This document shows positions 31,593 to 41,090 of a DNA stretch of 42,225 bases, in pieces. The notes beneath the pieces were generated by a model. That model worked only from the letters and a program-made list of their open reading frames with translations, had not been told where the DNA came from and made no database searches. Position 1 is the first letter of the stretch, and each line of letters opens with the position of its first letter. The stretch spans positions 1 to 42,225 of the forward strand of contig JAADHU010000074.1 in the NCBI GenBank assembly GCA_013151645.1, read 5' to 3'. The stretch is from Gammaproteobacteria bacterium. Its GTDB lineage: Bacteria > Pseudomonadota > Gammaproteobacteria > Steroidobacterales > Woeseiaceae. The position numbers and the translations under genes are program-made.

Positions 31593-32480
31593 TCCGGGCC
31601 AGGGAGGCTCGCCCCTGGTTGACAGATCATTGATAAGTTTCGGTCGGTACTTTTCGAGCAGCGCGTAGAGAATTGCGACGGTTTCAACATCGATCTGACC
31701 TGAAACGTTCCCTGGTCTGAAGTGCATCTGAAATACGCGGACCGCAAATCGTGTCTGCACATCATTCTCGCCGGTCACCTCGATGAGATAGCCGTAGGTG
31801 TTTAATGCCTGCTGAATACGGGGCAGCGCGGGATAGTCTGCTGAAAACTTCTCGGTGTATCGGCTCACGGTCTCGTCGTCGTACCACGCACCGATACCTT
31901 GTTCATAAAGCCGCTTCCACGGAAACAGTGGACCCGGGTCAACCCGGCGGCTGGGTGCAATATCGCCGTGCCCAACCACATCGACCGGATCAATATCGGG
32001 GTTTCTATCGAGAATGTCCGTCGCGAGGCGGATAACCAGGTCGATCTGTTCATCCGGGAATGCCAGCAAAGTACACGTCTGACCCTCGGGTGACGGGCGC
32101 TCCGTCTCCGGGTCGTCATCAACACAGGCAGAGCGGTTCACAATCTCGATGCCGATCGATGTGTCGTTCAGCGCATCAGCGCCCGCCCAATAACTGCGGC
32201 CGGCATGCCACGCCCGCCTGTTCTCCGGTACAAGACGATGAATCCGCAGACTCCGCCTGTCGTAGGTCGCGTCACCCGTCTCGGGAACCAGGTAGTGCAC
32301 GCTGACGGGATTATCCGTTCGCTGCGTCAACAGCCGTAGCGACTCCGCAAAATCCTCTGAGGTAAAATGCAGCACCAGGTAATTGATGCGACTGTTTTGA
32401 TTAAGTGAAGGTGCGTCGATCATCGGCAACGACGTGCATCCCGTTATTGCCATACCTAATAGAATCAGGAGTCGTTTCAT
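31584..32480 (-). CDS. AmiD-like N-acetylmuramoyl-L-alanine amidase lipoprotein
   Basis: 298 residues. The lipobox AITGC puts the lipidated Cys at residue 15. The amidase_2 zinc domain (about 30-205) has His38 (VLHFTSEDF), His92 (AWHAGRSYW) and the VVGHGDIAPSRRVDPG stretch supplying the remaining zinc and catalytic residues. A C-terminal PG_binding_1 domain follows (about 222-285, IQQALNTYGYLIEVTGEND). It should cut peptidoglycan or anhydro-muropeptides on the inner face of the outer membrane, like E. coli AmiD, for cell-wall recycling. Its ATG directly abuts the symporter stop codon, so it is the third gene of a PhyH-symporter-amidase operon. Confidence 0.92.
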   Translation of the reverse strand: MKRLLILLGMAITGCTSLPMIDAPSLNQNSRINYLVLHFTSEDFAESLRLLTQRTDNPVSVHYLVPETGDATYDRRSLRIHRLVPENRRAWHAGRSYWAGADALNDTSIGIEIVNRSACVDDDPETERPSPEGQTCTLLAFPDEQIDLVIRLATDILDRNPDIDPVDVVGHGDIAPSRRVDPGPLFPWKRLYEQGIGAWYDDETVSRYTEKFSADYPALPRIQQALNTYGYLIEVTGENDVQTRFAVRVFQMHFRPGNVSGQIDVETVAILYALLEKYRPKLINDLSTRGEPPWPGLD

Positions 32481-33968
32481 TTATCCGGCCTCCACTCGCC
32501 GACCGCGAATCGCGAACGCGAAACAGCAGATTGTGCCAATTGGAAACAACCAGGGCCAGGCGAGCAACGGCCCTGAATAAAGTGTGCCGAACAATGGATT
32601 GAGCAGCTGCGGTTCGTTGATGAACAAAACGACGAGCACGCTGAAAACGACACCGCCGACAATATTGGCGATGCGATAATGCGGTGCGGCCATGCTCAGC
32701 AGAAACAGTCCGAGCATCGGTCCCCAGGTATAGGTCGTCATTGAGAACGCCAGCGTGACAATGTCCAGCTTGCTGGTCGAAAACTGCCAGGCCATTAGCG
32801 CGAGCACGGCACCCCATAGTATGACGAACATCCGTGACACTTTTAGCAGACGCGTTTCATTGGCTTCGGGTTCTATGAAGGGTTTATAGAACATCGTCAA
32901 CGATATTTGTGAAAGCGCGGCCAGTATGGAGTCCAGGCTGGAGATGGCAGCGCTCAGGATTCCGGCAATCAGCAAACCCTTAAGGCCGGTCGGTATCACG
33001 GAAATAATGAATATCGGAAATATTCGATCGCCCCGTTCGCTGACCAGTTCGGCGAAACTGGCGCTTAGCGGAAAAAATTCATAGTAGGCGAACAGACCGA
33101 CACCGACCGTCAGCATCAGCACCGGGACGAGCTCCCCGATGGTGCTCCATAACACGGCTTTTTGTGCTTCTTTCTGATTACGACAACACAGTAGCCTCTG
33201 CACGAAAAGATGATCGGTTCCGTATACGGCAACGTTCTGAAAGGGCATGGCGATCAGGGCCGCCCAGAATGTGAATGCAACACGAGGGTCTGTCGAGAAA
33301 TCGAAGACAGCGAACTTACCGGCCTCCTGTCCCACGGCGACGAGTGATCCCCATTGGTCGGGGAGTGCATCGGCAACGAAAAACAGTGCGGCAAATCCTC
33401 CGATAATAAGAATAAAAAACTGCACAACGTCCGTCCAGATGACGGCCGCTATGCCGCCCATCCACGTCCAGAGAACCGAGAACATCGCGATCACCGCGAT
33501 ACTGGTCATCAGGCTCCAGCCAGTGATGAGTTCCAGAACCAGCGCCGTCGCATACACCCGGACACCCTGGCCCAGGACGCCACCAAGAAAGAACATGCCC
33601 GCGGTGATACGCCCGATCACCGGCCCCAGCCGGTCGGTCATGTAGTCGTAGGGACTGTAGAACTCTTTCTCGTAGTACAACGGCACCAGGAATCGCGCCA
33701 CCAGGATGCGCGCAATAACCCCGCCAAGCGCGAGTTGCAGGTAGACGAAACTGCCGTCCGCGGCGTACACCAGCGCCGGCACACCGATGAAGGTAACCGC
33801 GCTGATGGTTGTGGCGATGGTCGATGCCGACACGGCGTACCACGGCACGCTTCTGCCGCCCAGGAAAAAATCCCGGGTAGTCTTCTGCCGACCTTTAAGC
33901 CGGTGGCCGACCAGCGTCGTGCCGATAATGTAAACCGCCACTACCGCCCAGTCCCAGGCGCTAAACAT
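32481..33968 (-). CDS. Sodium:solute symporter (SSS family)
   Basis: 495 residues from ATG 33968, which begins MFSAWDWAVVAVYIIGTTLVG, a normal first helix; the frame further upstream is a shadow of the PhyH gene. About 13 transmembrane helices. SSS signatures include GRSVPWYAVSASTIATTISAVTF, the Na+-site region of helix 1-2, and GLLIAGILSAAISSLDSILAA in helix 8. It couples Na+ influx to uptake of a small solute (sugar, amino acid, N-acetylmuramic or sialic acid-type). It overlaps the PhyH gene by 8 bp and abuts the amidase gene. Pairing with an amidase hints at uptake of a cell-wall or amino-sugar compound (inference). Confidence 0.92.
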   Translation of the reverse strand: MFSAWDWAVVAVYIIGTTLVGHRLKGRQKTTRDFFLGGRSVPWYAVSASTIATTISAVTFIGVPALVYAADGSFVYLQLALGGVIARILVARFLVPLYYEKEFYSPYDYMTDRLGPVIGRITAGMFFLGGVLGQGVRVYATALVLELITGWSLMTSIAVIAMFSVLWTWMGGIAAVIWTDVVQFFILIIGGFAALFFVADALPDQWGSLVAVGQEAGKFAVFDFSTDPRVAFTFWAALIAMPFQNVAVYGTDHLFVQRLLCCRNQKEAQKAVLWSTIGELVPVLMLTVGVGLFAYYEFFPLSASFAELVSERGDRIFPIFIISVIPTGLKGLLIAGILSAAISSLDSILAALSQISLTMFYKPFIEPEANETRLLKVSRMFVILWGAVLALMAWQFSTSKLDIVTLAFSMTTYTWGPMLGLFLLSMAAPHYRIANIVGGVVFSVLVVLFINEPQLLNPLFGTLYSGPLLAWPWLFPIGTICCFAFAIRGRRVEAG

Positions 33969-34854
33969 CGAGTCTTTTACCCGGACCGACCGACAGCGTG
34001 CGACCGGCACCGTCGCCCGGGTAGACGCGGTGATTGGCACCCGGGTAAGCGTAGCCATTGATAAGAACACGCCGATAGGCGTCCGACGTATTCTCGAAAC
34101 TGGCGTGCGCCGTGTACGGACCGAAAAACAGGGTATCGCCCGGTTCCGCGAGTACGGTGACCGCATCGGTTTCATTAAACTGCGGGGGCTTTCGCTTTGC
34201 GTAGTCCGGATCGTCGTAGTCATGATGACCGAAATCGACCCGCCCCCATTTCGAGCTGCCAGGAACGAACAATAGCGGCCCGCTGTCTGCCGTCATTTCA
34301 TCAATGACAATCAGCGTCTGCACATAGCTGCCGATTCCGTTCACATCCGTCCACGTACCGGCACCTTTGTCCCGATGCTGGATATCCTGATGCCAGCCGA
34401 AAATAACGCCGTCACCCGGGCGTTTAAAATGTGCCTGACAGAGGAGTTGCTCCATGGCCGTACTCTGGAGCAACTGCGAACCCGGCATCGTCAGCCGGGC
34501 ATCCATGCTGACGTCGAGCAGATAGGATTGCGAACCACCTGCCCAGACGACACGCTTGATGACCTGCTCATCGCCCTTCATGCCCAGGACAAACTGAGAG
34601 CCGTTCAACAGTCCGCTGGCCGTCATGCCGCCGGCCATCCGCTCAAGATCATCGAAACAGTCGCGCATTCGATTGACCTCGTCATGGCGGAAGAGGTTTT
34701 TCCGGGCGATCCAGCCCACGTCATGAAATCGAGTTATTTCTTCGGCAGTGAGTTGATTTGCGTTTTTATTATTCACTACGGTGTTTTCACTGAGTTGGGC
34801 GCACATGTCAAGATCAACAGGCTTTGAATGCGGTCTCTTGATGTCTTTCTTCAC
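33961..34854 (-). CDS. Phytanoyl-CoA dioxygenase (PhyH) family Fe(II)/2-oxoglutarate oxygenase
   Basis: 297 residues from GTG 34854; an in-frame ATG at 34806 would remove 16 residues and neither has a clear ribosome site. The double-stranded beta-helix carries the iron facial triad His155-x-Asp157 (GWHQDIQH) and His250 (PYTAHASF), with Arg261 (RRVLING) for 2-oxoglutarate. SGPLLFVPGSSKWG is the typical family stretch shared with ectoine hydroxylase. It should hydroxylate a small molecule, consuming O2 and 2-oxoglutarate. It is the first gene of the PhyH-symporter-amidase operon, so its substrate may be what the symporter imports. Confidence 0.88.
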   Translation of the reverse strand: MKKDIKRPHSKPVDLDMCAQLSENTVVNNKNANQLTAEEITRFHDVGWIARKNLFRHDEVNRMRDCFDDLERMAGGMTASGLLNGSQFVLGMKGDEQVIKRVVWAGGSQSYLLDVSMDARLTMPGSQLLQSTAMEQLLCQAHFKRPGDGVIFGWHQDIQHRDKGAGTWTDVNGIGSYVQTLIVIDEMTADSGPLLFVPGSSKWGRVDFGHHDYDDPDYAKRKPPQFNETDAVTVLAEPGDTLFFGPYTAHASFENTSDAYRRVLINGYAYPGANHRVYPGDGAGRTLSVGPGKRLDV

Positions 34855-35005
34855 GTTCGATACACCGGGGCGACAAATTCACGCACTGATCTGGCATCGC
34901 GTAGCAATGACCGCAGGGTGGATGTTTATCGAGATAGAGAACTGGCCGTTCGCCCTGCTACTATGATCGACGTAGTGCCCAATGGCCGTTCGAGAACGCA
35001 TTGAT

Positions 35006-37672
35006 ATGACTACCAACGATTGGTCGGAGCTGACCGAGGTGTTTGAGGAGCTCAGCCCGCTCTCTGGCGAAGAGCGGATGGCGAGAATCGCACGAATCCG
35101 CGCCACGAGGCCCGCGCTCGCTGATGAGCTCGTAAAGTTATTGCGACACAGCGATGACGAATCCGGTTCGCTGACCGGCATCGTAAGTTCGGCTGCCGAA
35201 GGGGTTGACGAGGCTATGTACGCCGACGTTGTGGGACAACGGTTCGGTGCATATCGCGTCACTTCGCACCTTGCGCGCGGCGGCATGGGCGATGTCTATG
35301 TTGCAGAACGCGACGACGGCGCGTTCGAGCAACGCGTTGCAGTAAAACTCATTGGGCTTGGCAACAGGACAAACGATACGGATGCCCGCTTTGCCGTCGA
35401 ACGACAAATTCTCGCAAAACTCAATCACCCGAACATCGCGCGACTTCTTGATGGTGGCACCACCCCGGATGGCATTGCCTACTTTATAATGGAATTCATC
35501 GACGGTGTTCCGATCGACGACTATTGCCGCTCGAATCGGTTGCCAATGCGCAAGCGCCTCGAACTGTTCCGCGTGGTCTGTGCTGCGGTTGAGTACGCGC
35601 ATCAGAACCTGATTGTGCACCGCGACCTCAAGCCGTCCAACATCCTGGTGACCGCGGAAGGTATTCCAAAACTGCTGGATTTCGGTATCGCAAAGTTACT
35701 CGGCGATGGCGGCCGTGACTCGCAGGTGACGCAGGCCGCATCGCGTGTACTCACGCCGGACTTTGCAAGCCCCGAGCAAATTCTCGGCCAGCCGGTCACA
35801 ACATCGAGTGACGTATATGCGCTTGGCGTGTTGCTTTATCTGCTGCTGTCCGGGAAACGACCCTACGTTACGAACGATCTGCGCATGAGCCAACTGGAGA
35901 AAGTTGTTGTTGAGACGCTGCCGATCCGGCCGAGCCAGGCGGCGCTACGGGTCAATGCCGATGATAAACAACGACCCACGCAGATCGACGGTAACTGGTC
36001 ACGGCGACTACGCGGCGATCTTGATGACATTGTCCTGAAAGCGCTGCGTAAGGAAGCGGAACAACGCTACGGGAGTGCGCAACAGTTTTCCGCAGACATT
36101 CGCCGGAATCTTCAAGGCCGGCCAGTCGCCGCACGCGGCCATACATGGCCCTATGTCCTGCGCAAATTCCTGCAGCGAAACCTGCTGCCAGTCACGTTTG
36201 GAACCCTGGTGGTTGCAGTTGGTGCAGCAGCGGTCGTTTATCACAGCCAGCGTATTACTGAAGAACGTGACCTCGTTCGTGCCGAAGCAGAAAAAGCAGC
36301 CGCTACAACGCAGTTTCTTGTCGACATATTCAAACTGTCGGACCCGGACGAAACCGCCGGAGCAACCGTGACCGCGAAAGAGATACTCGATATCGGCGCG
36401 AGACGGTTAGGCGAACTTCGGGGTCAGCCGGGAACGCGCGCCATGCTGGGCACAACCATCGGCACTGTGTATGACAACCTTGGGCTCTTCGAGGAAGCAC
36501 GCCAACAGCTCGATGAAGCGGTGCGTTTGCGTGAGGAGATTGGCGACGAGCAGGGTTTGGCGGAAAGTCTCAGCATGCTCGGTAACGTACAATACGAACT
36601 CGGCGAACTGGATGAATCAACCGCAACACAACAACGCGCTCTGGCGATCAACCGGCGCAAGCGGCCGTCCGATCACGTCAGCATCGCGGCTAACCTCAAT
36701 GACCTTGGTCACGTTATTTATGCGGCCGGCGACTATGGCCTTGCAATTGAATACTACGAGCAGGCCATTGCCATGCTTGAGCGGCTCGACGCAACACTCG
36801 ACCCGATCTACATCAATGCGCTGCACGATCTCGGACAGGTGTGGCAGCTCCAGGGAGACCTCAAGGCCTCTGAGATGAACCTCGGTCGTGCACTGGATTA
36901 CGCGATCGAACGCTATGGCGAACGAAACTCGATCACACTGACTTACACGCACGACCTCGCCGCCGTGCTGCACGAAATGGATCAGTATTTGCAGGCCGAA
37001 GAACTGTATTTGCGGGTATTGGAGCTGGAGCGGATCGTCTTGGGCGAGGACTATCCTAACCGGGACGCGACCATGACGAATTTAGGGCGGCTTTACAGCG
37101 ACATGAACCGCCTGGATGAGGCCGAGGTCTACTTGCGCCAGGCGGCCGGTTTCGCGGCCCGCGTTCGAGGTGCACGCCACGCGTTCACCGCGTATGACCA
37201 GATCAATCTCGCTAACTTTCTGACCCAGAAAGGCGAGTACACCGAGGCACAGTCGACGTTCGAAGAAGCGCTTGCCATTTATAGCGAAGCGCTTGACGAC
37301 GGACATCCTTATATTGCTTCGGCGAGCGTGGGATACGCGGCACTCCTTAACCTGATGAATCGACCGAACGAGAGTCGGGCGCACAGCATGCGTGCGCTCG
37401 AGATTAGTGCGGCCGCTTTGCCAGCGGGCCATTGGCTCGCCGCCAGCGCGAATAGCGTACTCGGTGAATCGTTGATGTTGCTCGGTGAACTCGACACCGC
37501 TGAAACGCTCTTGCTCGAGGGTCTTGCCGGCGTGTCCGACGCTCGCCCGCGGGATCGGATCACACTCAATGCGTTGCGTCGACTGGTCACCTATTATGAG
37601 TTACGCGGCAATACCGTCGAAGCGGCGCGTTACCGGGATCGGCTGGCCGCTTTACTTCCTCCCGGGCGCTGA
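35006..37672 (+). CDS. Membrane Ser/Thr protein kinase with C-terminal TPR sensor
   Basis: 888 residues from ATG 35006, whose MTTNDWSELTEVFEEL matches the usual start of this family; an ATG at 34982 adds eight residues without a ribosome site. The N-terminal about 60 residues are the short helical leader seen on ECF-linked kinases. The kinase domain (about 75-365) has the Gly loop LARGGMGDVYV, catalytic HRDLKPSN, DFGIAK and an APE variant (FASPEQ). A single TM helix lies near 395-415 (NLLPVTFGTLVVAVGAAAVVY). Then come about ten TPRs (LFEEARQQLDEAVRLREEIGD, ...). Such kinases commonly pair with TIGR02999-type sigma factors like the one at 41403, though not adjacent here. Confidence 0.93.
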   Translation: MTTNDWSELTEVFEELSPLSGEERMARIARIRATRPALADELVKLLRHSDDESGSLTGIVSSAAEGVDEAMYADVVGQRFGAYRVTSHLARGGMGDVYVAERDDGAFEQRVAVKLIGLGNRTNDTDARFAVERQILAKLNHPNIARLLDGGTTPDGIAYFIMEFIDGVPIDDYCRSNRLPMRKRLELFRVVCAAVEYAHQNLIVHRDLKPSNILVTAEGIPKLLDFGIAKLLGDGGRDSQVTQAASRVLTPDFASPEQILGQPVTTSSDVYALGVLLYLLLSGKRPYVTNDLRMSQLEKVVVETLPIRPSQAALRVNADDKQRPTQIDGNWSRRLRGDLDDIVLKALRKEAEQRYGSAQQFSADIRRNLQGRPVAARGHTWPYVLRKFLQRNLLPVTFGTLVVAVGAAAVVYHSQRITEERDLVRAEAEKAAATTQFLVDIFKLSDPDETAGATVTAKEILDIGARRLGELRGQPGTRAMLGTTIGTVYDNLGLFEEARQQLDEAVRLREEIGDEQGLAESLSMLGNVQYELGELDESTATQQRALAINRRKRPSDHVSIAANLNDLGHVIYAAGDYGLAIEYYEQAIAMLERLDATLDPIYINALHDLGQVWQLQGDLKASEMNLGRALDYAIERYGERNSITLTYTHDLAAVLHEMDQYLQAEELYLRVLELERIVLGEDYPNRDATMTNLGRLYSDMNRLDEAEVYLRQAAGFAARVRGARHAFTAYDQINLANFLTQKGEYTEAQSTFEEALAIYSEALDDGHPYIASASVGYAALLNLMNRPNESRAHSMRALEISAAALPAGHWLAASANSVLGESLMLLGELDTAETLLLEGLAGVSDARPRDRITLNALRRLVTYYELRGNTVEAARYRDRLAALLPPGR

Positions 37673-37721
37673 CCGCATCGGGGGATGCCCGTGACGGCTC
37701 CGCGACACAGTAACGCGGTAA

Positions 37722-37745
37722 GGGCGCGGCCAACCGACCGCGCCC
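37722..37745. terminator. Hairpin between convergent kinase and PA-like genes
   Basis: GGGCGCGG (37722-37729) and CCGCGCCC (37738-37745) form a perfect 8-bp GC stem with an 8-base loop in the 87-bp gap between two convergent genes. Position suggests a bidirectional terminator, but no T-run follows on either strand. Confidence 0.4.
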
Positions 37746-37759
37746 ATCGACGTTGGCTG

Positions 37760-40700
37760 CTATTGCGGTTCAATGCGAGCGCCAAATTCGACCATCACCG
37801 AGTCCACGTCGATGCCAACAAGGTCCGCGTTGCCGTCACCGTTGATATCACCGACGAGCCGAGCGTCAAGGAAACCGTTCCAGCCATCAATGAAGAGAGG
37901 CTCCATCAGCGGCCATGTTGCTGGCGGGTCAAAACGACCGTTTGCACGCGCATTGACCGCGTAGACCACGGCGTTCGGAGAGAAGCCGATCAGGTCTCTA
38001 TAGCCGTCGTCATTCATGTCGATGAGGAAACGCGGGTGCTGGTCGAGCCGCCAACCGTCGAAATAGCCAAATTCACTCGATAGCGTGAATCCAACGCTCT
38101 CAAAGCCGGTCGGCGTAGCCCGAATACCGAACGCACCCGCGTTCGCATAGGCGACAAGGTCGGCCTCCGCGTCGTCCGGACTCGTAACGTCGATGGCCAT
38201 TCGCGGATGCCGGGTGGCGAAGTACGCTTGATCATCTGACATCGCCGATATCCGCCATGTGTCGCCGTTGAAGCCACCGCTCTGATCGTTCAACGTCGCG
38301 ATCGTTTCAGTCGTAAAGAAGCCGACGATATCGGGATAGTTGTCGCCGTTGACGTCACTCAGAACCCGCGGGTGATTTGCGCCCCAACCCTGCGACGAAC
38401 CGTAGCGCGGCGTGTGTATTGAAGGGTCCTGGACACTGAAGCTAATGCCGAAAGACAGCGCCGTGCCGACACCGGCTGCTTCGAAGGCAACGATATCGCC
38501 CAGCCCGTCGCTGTTGATATCCGCGACAACATGGATCGGTTGTATGCCGTCCGTCGGCCCGAAAGCATCCGTCCAGATATCCGGCTGATCGAAGTTGCCG
38601 GCACCATCGTTGATCGAGACCCAGACACCGGACTCGAAAACATCATCGGGGGTTTGCAGCACATCGAAGGCCACGATATCCGGTGCCGAATCGCCACCGA
38701 CGTTCGCGAGCACGTACTTCTTGAACTCATAGCCGATGCCGTCGGCATTGGGATTGGCGATATCCATATCGTCATTGGCAAACTCGGCTCGTGCGAGCGT
38801 CGCTGGCATAAAACCGTTGCCATCGGCAAGGGCCACCCAAAATCCGTCCGGACCGAAGCCGACCAGGTCGCTCAGCCCGTCATCGTTGACGTCCAGCAAT
38901 TCCCGCTGGTAAAGCGTGCCGTCCCAACCGGCAAATCCGCCGATGTCCTCGTCTTCCATGTCAGCCAGTGTCACATTGTAACGGCGCTCAACCGGGTTGC
39001 CGACGACACGGTCGACGGTCACACGAATGACGTAGTTGCCTTTCGCCGGATAACTGCGGCTGGCGCGAATGTTCGCCAGGTTGTTCGAAATGACCTGCTC
39101 GCCCTGACCGTCACCCCAGTCAATGCGCACTTGCTGCAACTCGCCGGCAGGTCCAACACTGCCGCTCATGGTGATGTCCTGTCCAGGACCAATGAAATCG
39201 AGATTGAAAGAGACGCCGGAGACGCCACCGTTCGGATCGTCGTCGTCGAGGTCGGATATCGTATCGCCGTCTGTATCCGCTCGATCCGGATCGAGATTCT
39301 GTGCCCGCTCGTCAAAATCCGAAACCAGATCACCGTCGGCGTCCACGTTCAGTGGATCAGAAAACACCCGGTATTCACTCTGGCCGTCCATCACTATCCA
39401 ACCGGTGCGAGCTTCCTCAAAATCAGTCAGGCCATCGTTGTCAGAGTCCTCGTTGTCGAAGTCCGTCCCTAACAGGTACTCTTCACGGTTGTACAGACCA
39501 TCGCCATCTCTGTCGGCAAGGAATACCAACGTGATGCGGTCTCGCGGCATCAGTACGATATCCTCAAAATCCGTCGCCGGATCATTCAGACTGGTGCTGT
39601 TTGAAAACACGTACCAGAAGCCGTTTTCGGAATCGATCGATTGCTGGCCACGGACCATGCTCAGGATGGATCGCATTGCTTCCGTAGGACTACCGTTTTC
39701 ATCGGGAACGTTTTGCTCCACGGTCTGGTAATCGATCTGCAGAATGTCCTGCATGACGGAGCGCATCGAAATTCCGCGAGCCTCGAGTGTCACCGGGTCG
39801 CGATCCACGTTGGTCGCGACCATGTAGGTTTCCACGGGACTGGTGCCATCGATCAGGTTATCGCCATAGTCAATGACGACCTGGGCCGTCTTCGACGCAA
39901 CGTCCTGGTTCTGTAGTGCGAAATCGAGGCCGCCCTCACCGAGCTCACGAATGGCGTAGCTGCCAACCGTAAAGATAAGCCCGCTTGGATTGCTCATCAG
40001 CTCTTTCAAGACCGGGAGCGACGTCTGGTCGGTGGTAATCTGCGACTGAATACGCTCACCGGGAGACAGTATCTCCGGCTGCGCGGTCGCGAACGTCAAT
40101 GTACCGACCGGCACGACGGATTGTCCGTCGGCTGAGCGTTTTTTCGCAATCACGGCAACGCTCGAAAGTTCGTAGGCCAAGGTCGAATCGTTCAGAATCT
40201 CAAGCGTCGCGGACAACGTTCCGGTTTCTGCCTGAATCGTTTCGCCGGACGTTGCACCCTGATAGCGCCCGAATTCCTCCCGCGAACTGCGCCCCGACGA
40301 AGACGTCGTGTTGGTGGAGAATTCTTTCGTCGAGGAGGAAGCGACATTCGATTCTGCACTGACCGAGGCCGATCCACCGGGAATCACCCCGACGCTGACG
40401 GATACTTCCGCTGAAATCCGTGTACTCGATTCCATGGTCGACGATGTGGCGGTGGTATCCGAACGGCTGTAGCTGCTCTCCTGGCCGCGCTCATAGGTCG
40501 CGTTGAATTCGCTTTGCTGACCGGAATTTTCTTCATACGTCACGTTGATTTGTATCGACGGTGAATCGACGACATTGATCGTGATATTGGGAAGATCGGC
40601 AATCAGAGGGTTGAAACCACCGTTGGTAACCTCTTCGTTGTCCGACAGACCATCGCCATCGGTATCCACCAGATCAATGGAGGTCCCGATAGCCATCTCC

Positions 40701-40873
40701 TGCTCATCTGACAACCCATCGCCATCGGTGTCCGTTGGCTCAACGGTCGTTGGTGGTGGTGTCGGTGGTGGCGGTCCGACCTCCTGATCGATGTTTTCGA
40801 TGGTGCACCCTGCTGCTGCGATGCTAATAACCGCGACGATGATGAGTCGATTTAGCTGAGGAAACATGTTCAT
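37760..40873 (-). CDS. Lipoprotein with protective-antigen-like pore-forming core, TSP3, PKD and FG-GAP repeats
   Basis: 1037 residues from ATG 40873, where AGAGGGCAAGG supplies a ribosome site. The lipobox AAAGC gives lipidated Cys23, then a Pro-rich spacer. Residues 47-84 are two TSP3 Ca2+ loops (DTDGDGLSDEQE). Residues about 95-450 resemble domain 1'/2 of anthrax protective antigen and binary-toxin B components: a Ser/Thr-rich alternating stretch (130-200) with turn VGVIPGGSASV like the membrane-inserting hairpin, TLSATLEILNDSTLAYELS like PA's TARLNANIRYVN, and an SKTAQVVIDYG to ISMRSVMQDILQIDY segment like PA's TTARIIF to LKEALKIAFGF. Residues 453-548 hold more TSP3 loops, 553-635 a PKD domain (IDWGDGQ), and 645-1037 about seven FG-GAP/VCBS repeats (DVNDDGLSDLVGF). 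No PA14 or furin site is seen. Confidence 0.8.
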   Translation of the reverse strand: MNMFPQLNRLIIVAVISIAAAGCTIENIDQEVGPPPPTPPPTTVEPTDTDGDGLSDEQEMAIGTSIDLVDTDGDGLSDNEEVTNGGFNPLIADLPNITINVVDSPSIQINVTYEENSGQQSEFNATYERGQESSYSRSDTTATSSTMESSTRISAEVSVSVGVIPGGSASVSAESNVASSSTKEFSTNTTSSSGRSSREEFGRYQGATSGETIQAETGTLSATLEILNDSTLAYELSSVAVIAKKRSADGQSVVPVGTLTFATAQPEILSPGERIQSQITTDQTSLPVLKELMSNPSGLIFTVGSYAIRELGEGGLDFALQNQDVASKTAQVVIDYGDNLIDGTSPVETYMVATNVDRDPVTLEARGISMRSVMQDILQIDYQTVEQNVPDENGSPTEAMRSILSMVRGQQSIDSENGFWYVFSNSTSLNDPATDFEDIVLMPRDRITLVFLADRDGDGLYNREEYLLGTDFDNEDSDNDGLTDFEEARTGWIVMDGQSEYRVFSDPLNVDADGDLVSDFDERAQNLDPDRADTDGDTISDLDDDDPNGGVSGVSFNLDFIGPGQDITMSGSVGPAGELQQVRIDWGDGQGEQVISNNLANIRASRSYPAKGNYVIRVTVDRVVGNPVERRYNVTLADMEDEDIGGFAGWDGTLYQRELLDVNDDGLSDLVGFGPDGFWVALADGNGFMPATLARAEFANDDMDIANPNADGIGYEFKKYVLANVGGDSAPDIVAFDVLQTPDDVFESGVWVSINDGAGNFDQPDIWTDAFGPTDGIQPIHVVADINSDGLGDIVAFEAAGVGTALSFGISFSVQDPSIHTPRYGSSQGWGANHPRVLSDVNGDNYPDIVGFFTTETIATLNDQSGGFNGDTWRISAMSDDQAYFATRHPRMAIDVTSPDDAEADLVAYANAGAFGIRATPTGFESVGFTLSSEFGYFDGWRLDQHPRFLIDMNDDGYRDLIGFSPNAVVYAVNARANGRFDPPATWPLMEPLFIDGWNGFLDARLVGDINGDGNADLVGIDVDSVMVEFGARIEPQ

Positions 40874-41057
40874 TGCCTTGCCCTCTTCCGAAAATGTGTT
40901 GTGCCGTATCAGTAGAAGCTGCAAACCCGCCGATAATTGCCCACGACAGTGAAAAAAAGATTATTCGTCTGCCCGGAATCAGTTTTTTGGGCAAAAACGC
41001 TGCCATACGCCGCATAGGGAGATAAGCGGCGAAATTATGTAGGAGGACACCGACGCT

Positions 41058-41090
41058 ATGAGTGTCTATGGCTGGAACGCGCTACGGTGA
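41058..41090 (+). CDS. Ten-codon leader ORF overlapping the kinase remnant
   Basis: ATG 41058 follows AGGAGG (41041-41046) at 11 bases and encodes MSVYGWNALR, stopping with TGA at 41088-41090. The next reading frame starts with GTG at 41087, giving a GTGA overlap typical of coupled translation. The good ribosome site belongs to this short frame, not to the GTG. Confidence 0.35.
   Translation: MSVYGWNALR

Noticed and set aside
33969-34223. N-terminal extension of the symporter frame
   Set aside because: It is antisense-free but lies wholly within the PhyH gene in another frame, and the normal first helix begins at 33968.
37760-39000. DNA-level tandem repeats in the FG-GAP region
   Set aside because: Repeats are at protein level (DxNxDGxxD loops); the DNA units are too diverged to be a nucleotide repeat array.
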